DNA of 22,377 bases from Hungateiclostridiaceae bacterium UBA3922. Its GTDB lineage: Bacteria; Bacillota; Clostridia; Acetivibrionales; DTU013. The notes below the pieces were generated by a model, which made no database searches, was not told the origin of the DNA, and saw only the letters and a list, made by a program, of their open reading frames with translations. Position 1 is the first letter of the stretch; the number at the start of each line of letters is the position of its first letter. A program made the translations under genes and the position numbers. Below are positions 14,864-22,115 of the stretch, piece after piece. The stretch is taken from assembly GCA_002386045.1 (NCBI GenBank), contig DGEQ01000014.1:2449-24825 (forward strand). The letters are read 5' to 3'.

Positions 14864-15703
14864 TTGAAAAAACAGACTGTTCTTATATTGCTCATAGTAG
14901 CAATGGCTGCGTTATTCGCCGCAGCATACATGGTTTATGACAGGTACGGGGGACTGATGACGGTAAGGCCTCCGGGTCTCAGTCAGTCTGAGCCGGACGG
15001 CTCTCCCGGCGAAGACGGTCCCGGCACAGCCGCTCCTTCTGAAAACGGGGGCGTTACGGGAGACGATACGGACAATGCATCCGGAATGGACGGCGGACCC
15101 GGTGACGCCGGAAACGGCAGCCAGGATGGTACTGCCGGCAGCAGCACAGGCGGCGACGGGCAGGACAGCGGGAACGGCGGCGGGCCAGGCTCCGTCCCGG
15201 AAGACAGCCGGGATACACAGGATGGGAACCCGGAAGTGGTCGAGGATGAGAACAACGGGTATAAAATAATGGTCCCCGACTTCACCCTGAAGGATCTTGA
15301 AGGAAACGAGATAAGCCTGTCCGATTACAGGGGCAGTACGGTGGTGCTCAATTTCTGGGCCACGTGGTGCATTTACTGCTCGGAAGAGCTCCGCGACCTC
15401 AACCTCCTGGACAGGGAATTCAAAAAAGCGGGAGACGCCGTGATCCTGGCCGTCAACGCCGAAGAACCGTATGATAAGGTCAGGGAATATGTCGAGAAGA
15501 ACGATCTGGATCTGACGGTGCTGACGGATGAAACCGGGGATGTTTCAGCCGGCCTTTTCGGAGTGTTCAGTTTCCCCAACACGTACATCATAAGCAGCGA
15601 CGGCTCACTGTATGCGTATGTCCCCGGCAGGATAGGACTCGATACGCTGAGGAAACTGGTCGATATGGCAAGGAACGGTGAACCCCTGTACGGCAGCCGT
15701 TAA
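14864..15703 (+). CDS. Membrane-anchored TlpA/ResA-like thioredoxin
   Basis: This is an extracytoplasmic thiol-disulfide oxidoreductase of the TlpA/ResA/AhpC-TSA class. Residues 1-25 form an N-terminal membrane anchor after a KK start. Residues 36-132 are a long Gly/Ser/Asp/Pro-rich linker, probably disordered. Residues 133-279 are a thioredoxin domain with PDFTLKDLEGNEISLSDYRG, the active site WATWCIYC (Cys169, Cys172), LTDETGDVSAGLFGV and the cis-proline region FSFPNTYII. I prefer a TTG start at 14864, because AGGAGG ends 8 nt before it but only 2 nt before the ATG at 14858. The gene follows ccdA directly, so CcdA likely keeps it reduced. Its target (apocytochromes, spore-coat or other envelope proteins) cannot be told from sequence. 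Confidence 0.92.
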   Translation: MKKQTVLILLIVAMAALFAAAYMVYDRYGGLMTVRPPGLSQSEPDGSPGEDGPGTAAPSENGGVTGDDTDNASGMDGGPGDAGNGSQDGTAGSSTGGDGQDSGNGGGPGSVPEDSRDTQDGNPEVVEDENNGYKIMVPDFTLKDLEGNEISLSDYRGSTVVLNFWATWCIYCSEELRDLNLLDREFKKAGDAVILAVNAEEPYDKVREYVEKNDLDLTVLTDETGDVSAGLFGVFSFPNTYIISSDGSLYAYVPGRIGLDTLRKLVDMARNGEPLYGSR

Positions 15704-15878
15704 CACGCGGTTTTTGACAGACCGTTTCGCCGGACAAATATCGCTACAGATCCCAGCGATCCTTCCTTCCGATCATCCCGGGATCACCATGAGGTCATTC
15801 TGAAACCACCCTGAGATAATCGTAAGCATACAGGACCCCCAGGATCGATCGGGATCCGGCACCTCCCGGACAGACGGG
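15704..15878. other. Convergent gap between the TlpA-like gene and znuB
   Basis: These 175 nt contain no gene I can support. There is a 10-nt palindrome, ATCCCGGGAT, near 15775, and several GATC/GGATCC-type words, but no stem with a U-tract on either strand. How transcription ends between these convergent genes is not clear from the sequence. Confidence 0.4.
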
Positions 15879-16724
15879 TCAGTGCGGGATCTTTTTTTGC
15901 ACCAGGAATAGCACGAAGAAGATAAAGGCAGCAATAAGCACGATGGTGGCGCCTGTCGGGGTATTGAGATAATATGACGCTATCAGCCCCGAAACGCCGG
16001 AAAACATCGATATCGCAACCGATACGAAATGATACCTGCGCATGTTCGCTGTAACGTTCCGCGAAGCTGCCGCCGGAAGCACTATCAGCGAGTTTATAAT
16101 AAGGAGCCCGACCCACTGGATCGTGATCGTGACCACTACTGCGATGGAAACGGTAAACAGTATATCCACAAGGAGCGTGTTGATCCCGCGGCTTGCGGCG
16201 AGCGACTGGTTGATGCTTACAAGCAGTGCCTTGTTGAAGATAAGCACCCAGAGAGTGACCACCGCTGCGAACAAAACCAACAGCAGTATTATCTCATCCG
16301 GCCTGACGCTCAGGATGTCGCCCACCAGGTATGACGAATACCTGTTGAAGCCCCCGGAGGAAAGCAATATCAGCCCCAGAGCCACGGCGGTCGATGAGAA
16401 AACGCCTATGACGGTGTCGGTCGACGTCCTGCTCCTGTTCTTGATGATAGTTATGATCACCGAAAAAACCACTGAAAACAGCACGGCGCCCACCAGCGGC
16501 TCAAATCCTCCGAGCAGCGCGCCGATGGCTATCCCGGTGAAAGCCCCGTGCCCGATGGAGTCGGAAAAGAAGGCCATCCTGTTGCTCACGACCATCGTCC
16601 CCAGCAGGCCGAACAGCGGTGTTGCAAGCAGCACAGCCAGCAGTGCGTTTTTCATGAAGTTGTGTTCCGCCCATTCGAAAGGCAGCAGGAAATCCACGAT
16701 ATCATACCAGGCCTGCAGCATCAT
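15879..16724 (-). CDS. znuB: ZnuB-type metal ABC transporter permease
   Basis: This is the membrane permease of a zinc/manganese ABC importer (ABC-3 family). It has 281 residues with about eight hydrophobic helices. Family marks are AEHNFMKNALLAVLLATPLFGLLGTMVV near the start, the highly conserved MAFFSDSIGHGAFTGIAIG segment, and LIINSLIVLPAAASRNVTANMRR toward the end. The start is the ATG that overlaps the znuC stop in an ATGA arrangement, with GGGAGG 6 nt upstream. The longer frame to 16880 lies inside znuC and is rejected. The overlap points to coupled translation. It works with ZnuC as ATPase and ZnuA as receptor. Zinc versus manganese cannot be settled here. Confidence 0.94.
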   Translation of the reverse strand: MMLQAWYDIVDFLLPFEWAEHNFMKNALLAVLLATPLFGLLGTMVVSNRMAFFSDSIGHGAFTGIAIGALLGGFEPLVGAVLFSVVFSVIITIIKNRSRTSTDTVIGVFSSTAVALGLILLSSGGFNRYSSYLVGDILSVRPDEIILLLVLFAAVVTLWVLIFNKALLVSINQSLAASRGINTLLVDILFTVSIAVVVTITIQWVGLLIINSLIVLPAAASRNVTANMRRYHFVSVAISMFSGVSGLIASYYLNTPTGATIVLIAAFIFFVLFLVQKKIPH

Positions 16725-17524
16725 CCGTCGCCTCCCTGTGTCCCGCCGGGCATTCCGCCCGTGAAGAATCCGGTGATCCCGAAGCATTCCAGCGTCTTCC
16801 TGTCGTTGAATACCTGCTGCGGTGTCCCGCTGGTTATCACTGTCCTGTTGAGCAGCACCACCCGGTCCGCATGCCGCCAAACCTGGTCGAAATCATGGGA
16901 AACCATGATGATGGAAAGATCGTAATTGTGCCTGAGTTCCGCCACGGTGCTGTAAAACAGTTCAAGGCCTCCCTGGTCCATCCCGGAAACAGGCTCGTCA
17001 AGGAGCAACAGGTTGGGCACGGGATCGAGGGCAAGGGCCAGCAGTACCCTCTGCAGTTCGCCGCCTGACAGCGCCCCCAGCCTCCGGTCCAGCAAATGCT
17101 CGGCGTTGACCTTCCTCAGCCCTTCCAGCGCCCTATTCCTGGCACTGCCCGGCCTCATCAGCCAGGCCGGCTTCCTTGAAAGACACGCGACGAACAGGTC
17201 GGACACGCTTGCCGGTATGCCGGCGTCGAAATCCAGGTGCTGGGGCACGTACCCGATGACAGGCTCGATGCTCCGGCCTCCCCTGGCATTAAGGAATTTG
17301 AATTCGCCCGTATACGGGACTTCGCCGAGCAATGCCTTCAGCAGCGTACTCTTGCCGCCGCCGTTAGGACCTATTATGGCCGTCAGCTCGCCGCAATGGA
17401 TGTGGATATTGACATTTTCGAGTATGGTCGTATGACCCTTTGCCACGCCCAGGTTTTCTATCCTGGTGCAGCAAAGGTTACAGCAGTCCCCGTCACATTT
17501 TGCATGATACCTGTTCGTTTGCAT
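16721..17524 (-). CDS. znuC: ZnuC-type metal ABC transporter ATPase with Cys-rich N-terminus
   Basis: This is the ATP-binding subunit of the zinc/manganese importer. In the 267-residue protein the ABC domain carries Walker A GPNGGGKST (52-60), the Q-loop in GYVPQHLDFD, the signature LSGGELQ (152-158), Walker B LLLLDEP (172-178) and the H-loop SHDFDQVWRH. The first 20 residues are unusual: one His and five cysteines (Cys10, 14, 15, 18, 19; CDGDCCNLCC) precede the usual ABC start, suggesting a cytoplasmic metal-binding patch. The ATG at 17524 is chosen because GTGAGG lies about 6 nt upstream; an earlier GTG adds four residues. It follows znuA by 18 nt and overlaps znuB. No Zur box was found near the operon. 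Confidence 0.95.
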   Translation of the reverse strand: MQTNRYHAKCDGDCCNLCCTRIENLGVAKGHTTILENVNIHIHCGELTAIIGPNGGGKSTLLKALLGEVPYTGEFKFLNARGGRSIEPVIGYVPQHLDFDAGIPASVSDLFVACLSRKPAWLMRPGSARNRALEGLRKVNAEHLLDRRLGALSGGELQRVLLALALDPVPNLLLLDEPVSGMDQGGLELFYSTVAELRHNYDLSIIMVSHDFDQVWRHADRVVLLNRTVITSGTPQQVFNDRKTLECFGITGFFTGGMPGGTQGGDG

Positions 17525-17542
17525 GGTCCGCCTCACCGCGTT

Positions 17543-18490
17543 TTATCCCAGGGCTTCCTTCAGTGTCTCCATGTTCTGGCGCATCGCGTCAAGATATGCG
17601 TCCTTCGCCTCGGGAACGGATTCCCCCGTGACCACAGGGTCCAGCGTGTAGACAACGGCGCCCGTCTCGCCTGCTATCGTCTCCATCGCTCCCGACGAGT
17701 ACTGCGGCTCGGCAAAAAGCGCCCGGACGCCTGTCTGCCTGACCAGGCCGATGATATCCGCCAGTTCCTTCGGCGTCGGCTCAGTGCCCGGCTCCCTTTC
17801 GACCACCGCGACGATGTTCAGTCCGAACTCCTCGGCAAAGTACGGGAATGCTTCATGGAACGTGATAATATCCCTGTTATCAAGGGCGTCCAGTTCCCTG
17901 TGCATCTCCTGCTTCAGCGCCTCGACCTTATCGATGTACAGGCCGGCATTTTTCCGGTACAGTTCCGCATTCTTCCCGTCCAGTGCCGCCAGGCCTTCCG
18001 CTATGTTCCGCACATATGCCGCCATGTTGGACAGGCTCACCCATACATGCGGGTTCTCTTCGCCGTTTTCCTCCATGATCGCCGGGATGCCGGCCGCCGC
18101 TTCGATAACCTGCAGTCCGTCCCTCTGGCTGACCACGTCTTCAAGGAACGACTCCATCCCGGCCCCGTTCACGATGAACACGTCCGCCTTTTCAAGCAGC
18201 CTGAGATCGGAGGGCCTGAGCGAGTAATCGTGCAGGCAGCCGGTCTGGGGTTCCGTCATGTTGGTCACCGTGACACCGGGCACTCCGTCCGTCACGTTTA
18301 TCACTGCCACATATACGGGAAAAAAGGACGTCACGACATGGAGCCCGTCCTGCCCGTCTCCTGCGGCGACACCACCGTCTTTCCTGTTGGTGGCATCACC
18401 GTCTTTCCTGTTATCAGCAGTCCCGCAGCCTGAAAGGACCAGCGCCGCGGACAGCAGCAATGCTGCCACCCTGGTCAGACTCCTGTACAT
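17543..18490 (-). CDS. znuA: ZnuA-type metal-binding lipoprotein
   Basis: This is the substrate-binding receptor of the importer (cluster 9, COG0803-like). It has 315 residues. The N-terminus is a lipoprotein signal peptide with lipobox LVLSGC, acylated at Cys22. A short linker follows with the eight-residue unit NRKDGDAT / NRKDGGVA in tandem. The mature domain begins HVVTSFFPVYVAVINVTDG. Likely metal ligands are His87 (CLHDYSLRPSD), His148 (ENPHVWVS), His212 (TFHEAFPYF) and Asp284 (LDPVV). There is no long His-rich loop such as many zinc-specific ZnuA proteins have. GGAGGG lies 4-5 nt before the ATG at 18490. It is the first gene of znuA-znuC-znuB. A TATAAG upstream (near 18517) could be a -10, but no -35 or Zur site is clear. 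Confidence 0.94.
   Translation of the reverse strand: MYRSLTRVAALLLSAALVLSGCGTADNRKDGDATNRKDGGVAAGDGQDGLHVVTSFFPVYVAVINVTDGVPGVTVTNMTEPQTGCLHDYSLRPSDLRLLEKADVFIVNGAGMESFLEDVVSQRDGLQVIEAAAGIPAIMEENGEENPHVWVSLSNMAAYVRNIAEGLAALDGKNAELYRKNAGLYIDKVEALKQEMHRELDALDNRDIITFHEAFPYFAEEFGLNIVAVVEREPGTEPTPKELADIIGLVRQTGVRALFAEPQYSSGAMETIAGETGAVVYTLDPVVTGESVPEAKDAYLDAMRQNMETLKEALG
18373..18412. repeat. 24-nt in-frame duplication in znuA
   Basis: The 16-mer CACCGTCTTTCCTGTT occurs at 18373-18388 and 18397-18412, a period of 24 nt or eight codons. It encodes the repeated NRKDG unit in the linker just after the lipobox cysteine, so length change here should be tolerated. Confidence 0.8.
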
Positions 18491-18798
18491 CGTTCCCTCC
18501 ATAACTCAATAGTTGCTTATACGTTTTTTACCCACGCACGCCCCGGCCTTATCACCGTATGCGCTCCCGGAGCCCGCACATGCATCCTGCCGCTTACCGG
18601 TCCGGGAACGGAAGCACCCTGCCAGGCAGAAACGGCCTCTGCCGCCGCCTGTCCGCAGCCGGAGCGGGGTCCCGGCCGATCTGGTCCGTTTGCCCCATAT
18701 ACTTCCGGATACAGTGTTGGTATAATAATATCAGAAGTATAACCTAAACCGCAGTTTTTTCAGGTGTCCCGCCTTTTGCTCCGTTGGGAGGTGTCCTT
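18491..18798. other. Divergent intergenic region between znuA and the YjfB-like gene
   Basis: These 308 nt hold no convincing gene. The middle part is GC-rich with short CCGG-type words and a GCCAGGCAGAAACGGCCTC stretch. The plus-strand promoter of the small gene lies at the right end, and the znuA leader, with a possible TATAAG -10, lies at the left end. No known metalloregulator operator could be recognised. Confidence 0.5.
18718..18726 (+). promoter_or_regulatory. Extended -10 promoter of the YjfB-like gene
   Basis: TGGTATAAT is a perfect TATAAT with the TGN extension, which can work without a good -35; none is seen at the right distance. Transcription would start near 18733, about 65 nt before the ATG. 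I looked for a sigma-D (motility) promoter and did not find a convincing one. Confidence 0.65.
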
Positions 18799-18996
18799 AT
18801 GAGCGTGAACGGGATGATGGTCCAAAACATAAGCAGCATCAGGCATACCCTGGCGATCGCCACACTCAGGAAAAACCTGGGCCATGACGTCCAGACGATG
18901 AGTGCGCTGCTTCGCGGTTTCCGGGCCGTAAACGCAAAGATGATGGAAAACTCTGTAACGCCTCATAAAGGCGGAAACATCGATATCAGAATCTGA
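18799..18996 (+). CDS. Small YjfB-like protein (putative motility-associated family)
   Basis: The product has 65 residues. GGGAGG lies 7 nt before the ATG, an excellent site, so the gene is almost surely real. The sequence has a helical segment (ISSIRHTLAIATLRKNLGHDVQTMSALL) and an ending VTPHKGGNIDIRI. Both resemble Bacillus YjfB and its relatives, which have a helical alanine/lysine-rich body and a short PxLGxxIDV-type tail, but the match is from memory and weak. There is no signal peptide or membrane segment. It stands alone with its own promoter, divergent from znuA and convergent with tkt. Its TGA stop overlaps the first bases of the 18995-19063 inverted repeat. Confidence 0.7.
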   Translation: MSVNGMMVQNISSIRHTLAIATLRKNLGHDVQTMSALLRGFRAVNAKMMENSVTPHKGGNIDIRI

Positions 18997-19063
18997 GAGG
19001 GACGGTCCTGGCTGTCTCTGTCAATGATCCCCGTAAGACAGCAGTGATATGACCGTCCCTCTC
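18995..19063. terminator. Double inverted repeat, likely shared terminator and REP-like element
   Basis: A perfect 13-bp outer repeat (GAGAGGGACGGTC at 18995-19007, GACCGTCCCTCTC at 19051-19063) encloses a perfect 7-bp inner one (GCTGTCT at 19011-19017, AGACAGC at 19036-19042). It fills almost all of the 73-nt gap between two convergent stop codons and includes part of the upstream TGA. T-tracts are weak on both sides, so termination in either direction is plausible but not certain. The arm matches that of the terminator at 13015-13050. Confidence 0.7.
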
Positions 19064-19069
19064 CTGTCA

Positions 19070-21055
19070 TTATTTACCCAGCAGTTTCAGTGCCCTTTCC
19101 GTAACATTCTCGACAGTGAAACCATATTTTTTGAACAGGAGCCCGGCAGGCGCAGATTCGCCGAAGCGGTCTATTGAAATTATATCTCCCTGCAGGCCTG
19201 TATATTTGTGCCAGCCGAATGAAGCACCCGCTTCCACCGCAAGCCTTTTTTCCACGTCAGACGGAAGCACCGATTCCCTGTAGGCCTCATCCTGCTCCTC
19301 GAACAGTTCCCAGGACGGCATGCTGACGACACGGACCGCTATGCCGCGTTCCATCAGCTGTTTTCCGGCCTCAAGGACCAGGTGTACTTCGGAGCCGGAT
19401 GCCATCAGTATGATCTCGGGCTTCTTCCCGGGATCCAGTATGACATAGGCTCCCCTGAGAGCGTCTTTGCCGGTCATTTCAAGCTGAGGGAGATTCTGCC
19501 TCGTAAGCACGAGCGCCGTGGGAGTGCTCTTCCTGGACATCGCCGTGTACCATCCTGCCGCTGTCTCCTTTGCGTCACACGGGCGGAACACTATGATATT
19601 GGGTATGCTCCTCAGTGCAGCCAGATGTTCGACAGGCTGGTGCGTAGGTCCGTCCTCCCCGACGCCGATACTGTCATGGGTCAGGATATATGTCACCGGC
19701 AGCTTCATCATCGCGGACAGCCTCATGGATGGCTTCATATAATCAGTGAATACGAAGAAGGTGGCAACATATGGCTTGAGCCTTCCATGGGCGGCCATCC
19801 CGTTGGCTATCGCCGCCATCGCATGCTCACGTACGCCGAAATGCAGGTTGGACCCGCTGCGGTCTTCCTTTGAAAAATCGCCCCTGTCCTTCATGACGGA
19901 CTTGTTCGAGGGCGCCAGGTCGGCCGATCCTCCGATGAGGTTGGGGATCCTGGCGGCGAGCCTGTTCAGCACTTCTCCCGAGGAGTTCCTCGTAGCGTTG
20001 GCCTTGCTGTCATAGCTCCAGAAACCTTCGTCATCGAGGAGCCCTTCCGAGTAGTCCTTCTCCTTCCATGCTTCCCACTCCGCCGCAAGTTCCGGATATT
20101 CCTTCCTGTACGCCTCCATCATCCTGTTCCATTCTTCTTCGGCTTTCCTGCCCATTTCGCGGATTTGCTCCATGTGTGCCTTTACTTCGTCCGGTACATG
20201 GAATTCTTCGCTGTAATCCCAGCCCAGTGTTTTCTTGGCCGCCAGTAGGTTGTCCGCGCCAAGGGGCTCTCCGTGGGCCGATGCCATGCCCTGCTTCGGG
20301 CTGCCGTAGCCTATCTGCGTCTTGATCTCTATCAGTGAAGGTTTATCCTTCACAGCTTTTGCAGCCCTGATCGCCGCATCGATGTCGTCGATGCTGGTAC
20401 CGTCTTCCACGAACAGGGTATGCCAGCCGTATGCCTCGAAACGCTTCCTGACATCCTCGCAGAAAGCCAGATCGGTGGAACCCTCTATGGTGATGTTGTT
20501 GGAATCATACAGCACTATCAGTTTGCCAAGGCCGAGCGTACCTGCCAGTGATGCAGCCTCGGAAGCCACGCCCTCCATCATGCAGCCGTCGCCCGCAAGC
20601 ACATATGTGTAGTGGTCGACGACCGGATAGCCGGGACGGTTGAACTTCTCAGCCAGGTAGGCTTCCGCGATGGCCATTCCCACGGCATTGGCAAGCCCCT
20701 GGCCAAGGGGTCCGGTAGTTATCTCGACGCCCCTGGTATGGCCATACTCAGGATGTCCCGGAGTAAGGCTGTCCAACTGCCTGAAATTTTTCAGGTCGTC
20801 GATGGTCAGTCCGTAACCGAACAGGTGGAGCAGGGAATAGATCAGCATGGATCCGTGTCCGGCGGACAAAATGAACCGGTCCCTGTCATCCCAGTCAGGA
20901 TTGGCAGGATTGTGCTTCATGCTCCTTGCCCAAAGCGTATATGCCATCGGGGCAGCTCCCATCGGAAGCCCGGGATGGCCTGAGTTGGCCTTCTGTACCG
21001 CTTCGGCGGACAGGATCCTTATTGTGTTTACCGTTAAGAGTTCGACGTTGTTCAT
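19070..21055 (-). CDS. tkt: Transketolase
   Basis: Transketolase moves two-carbon units between sugar phosphates in the non-oxidative pentose phosphate pathway, using thiamine diphosphate. The protein is 661 residues, full length. It shows VQKANSGHPGLPMGAAPMAYTLW near the start, DRFILSAGHGSMLIYSLLHLFGY, the TPP/metal motif GDGCMMEG (155-162) with DSNNITI downstream, the catalytic-Glu region FGVREHAMAAIANGMA, and the C-terminal domain from ALVLTRQNLPQLE. The start is the ATG with CAGGAGG 5 nt upstream; an in-frame start at 21073 would put that site inside the gene. This anaerobe would use it to supply ribose 5-phosphate, hence PRPP, for histidine and nucleotides. It is a single-gene unit, and no strong promoter was recognised in the repeat-rich upstream region. 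Confidence 0.97.
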   Translation of the reverse strand: MNNVELLTVNTIRILSAEAVQKANSGHPGLPMGAAPMAYTLWARSMKHNPANPDWDDRDRFILSAGHGSMLIYSLLHLFGYGLTIDDLKNFRQLDSLTPGHPEYGHTRGVEITTGPLGQGLANAVGMAIAEAYLAEKFNRPGYPVVDHYTYVLAGDGCMMEGVASEAASLAGTLGLGKLIVLYDSNNITIEGSTDLAFCEDVRKRFEAYGWHTLFVEDGTSIDDIDAAIRAAKAVKDKPSLIEIKTQIGYGSPKQGMASAHGEPLGADNLLAAKKTLGWDYSEEFHVPDEVKAHMEQIREMGRKAEEEWNRMMEAYRKEYPELAAEWEAWKEKDYSEGLLDDEGFWSYDSKANATRNSSGEVLNRLAARIPNLIGGSADLAPSNKSVMKDRGDFSKEDRSGSNLHFGVREHAMAAIANGMAAHGRLKPYVATFFVFTDYMKPSMRLSAMMKLPVTYILTHDSIGVGEDGPTHQPVEHLAALRSIPNIIVFRPCDAKETAAGWYTAMSRKSTPTALVLTRQNLPQLEMTGKDALRGAYVILDPGKKPEIILMASGSEVHLVLEAGKQLMERGIAVRVVSMPSWELFEEQDEAYRESVLPSDVEKRLAVEAGASFGWHKYTGLQGDIISIDRFGESAPAGLLFKKYGFTVENVTERALKLLGK

Positions 21056-21142
21056 ATATACCTCCTGCAACATAGTTTTTTACCGGTGCAGACACAGCCT
21101 GCCCTTCCGGGGTAAGGCCCCTTCCGGACCAGGCAGCCGATA

Positions 21143-21314
21143 ATGCAGCCGGGCCGTCACATCCGGATCCGATGCGGCCTGATCCGATACGGCCGGGTCT
21201 TCACATCCGGGTCTGATGCGGCCTGATCCGTGCAGCCGAATCGTTATTGCCGGATCCACTCGATCGAATCGATGCAGCCTGACCCGCGCAGCTGAATCGT
21301 TATTGCCGGATCCA
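21143..21314. repeat. Decayed mosaic tandem repeat upstream of tkt
   Basis: Two adjacent 44-nt units, 21143-21186 and 21187-21230, agree at 38 of 44 positions. Next come two 28-nt blocks, 21231-21258 and 21287-21314, agreeing at 26 of 28 and spaced 56 nt apart. The 16-mer GATGCRGCCTGAYCCG closes the units at 21171, 21215 and 21271, tying both families together. The region lies between tkt and the thioesterase gene and has no supported coding content. Confidence 0.85.
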
Positions 21315-21347
21315 GGCAGCCGGACTCACCCGGCGGCTCCTGGCACT

Positions 21348-22115
21348 TCAGGCAGCTCCATGCCTGGGCTTTATCCATAACCTTGCCTTGAAGCACGGTT
21401 TGCCGTCCTTCTCGTTCAGGCCTTCTATGTAGACCGTGCCGTCGCCGTCATCCGGGATCTCGCGGCAGAGCAGCAATGTGTCGCCCGGGAATACTTCTTT
21501 TATATAATTCACTTCAATTGCTTTCAGCATGTACTGCCTGTGGCTTTCGACAGGAAAACAGTCCATGATGTAGTCTATATATCTCGAGTTGTTTATATGG
21601 CCGTTGAAATCCACGTCGCTGTATCCGACCACTTTCCTGAAGACCGGCTCGGGCTTACCGGAAGGCCTCAGCTTTCCAGGCTGTGAATCAAGTGCGTGTT
21701 CCGCGATGAAATCCGGGTATTCCATGCGGATATAATCGCTTCTTTTCAGTTCCCTCGTGTTCGTATCTATTATGACCCAGGTGGAAGCGGCTCCAATGAT
21801 CACATCCCCGCTTTCGTCCCAGACCCTGAAATCTCTCCGGAACTCCAGTTTTCCCGGCGGATGGGGCCACGTGGCGACCGTTATCCTTTCATTCAGCACG
21901 GGGATCCTCGTGAATTCCACCCTGATGCGGGTTAACACCCACGCAACGGAATATTCCCCGGCCAGCGTGCCGACACCGGCACCAAGCCTTTCGGCCGCTT
22001 CACCGGCCGTATCCTGGAAGTATTCGAACAACTTGCTGCACCTCAGGCATTTCAGGAAATCCACATCGCTGAACCCGATAGTATACGTATTTTTGTAAAC
22101 AGCCTCTGTCCCCAA
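21348..22115 (-). CDS. Acyl-ACP thioesterase (FatA/FatB-like)
   Basis: This enzyme hydrolyses acyl-acyl carrier protein to release free fatty acids and ends chain elongation. The 255-residue protein is a tandem of two hot-dog folds: the first starts at YTIGFSDVDFLKCLRCS (about 11-27), the second at VVGYSDVDFNGHINNSRYIDYIMD (about 162-185). Asn171 and His173 in the second match the N-x-H pair of plant FatA/FatB enzymes. The central segment WPHPPGKLEFRRDFRVWDESG is also typical. I prefer a TTG start at 22115 because GGGAGG lies exactly 7 nt upstream, and the family begins near this point. An ATG at 22172 with a weaker AAGGAAG would add 19 residues unlike the family. The gene stands alone. Chain-length preference cannot be judged. 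Confidence 0.92.
   Translation of the reverse strand: MGTEAVYKNTYTIGFSDVDFLKCLRCSKLFEYFQDTAGEAAERLGAGVGTLAGEYSVAWVLTRIRVEFTRIPVLNERITVATWPHPPGKLEFRRDFRVWDESGDVIIGAASTWVIIDTNTRELKRSDYIRMEYPDFIAEHALDSQPGKLRPSGKPEPVFRKVVGYSDVDFNGHINNSRYIDYIMDCFPVESHRQYMLKAIEVNYIKEVFPGDTLLLCREIPDDGDGTVYIEGLNEKDGKPCFKARLWIKPRHGAA

Noticed and set aside
15704..15878. A terminator between the convergent TlpA-like and znuB genes
   Set aside because: Only short palindromes such as ATCCCGGGAT are present, with no U-tract on either strand.
21143..21314. A CRISPR array
   Set aside because: The repeats are long, adjacent and diverged with no unique spacers of constant length, and no cas genes are present.
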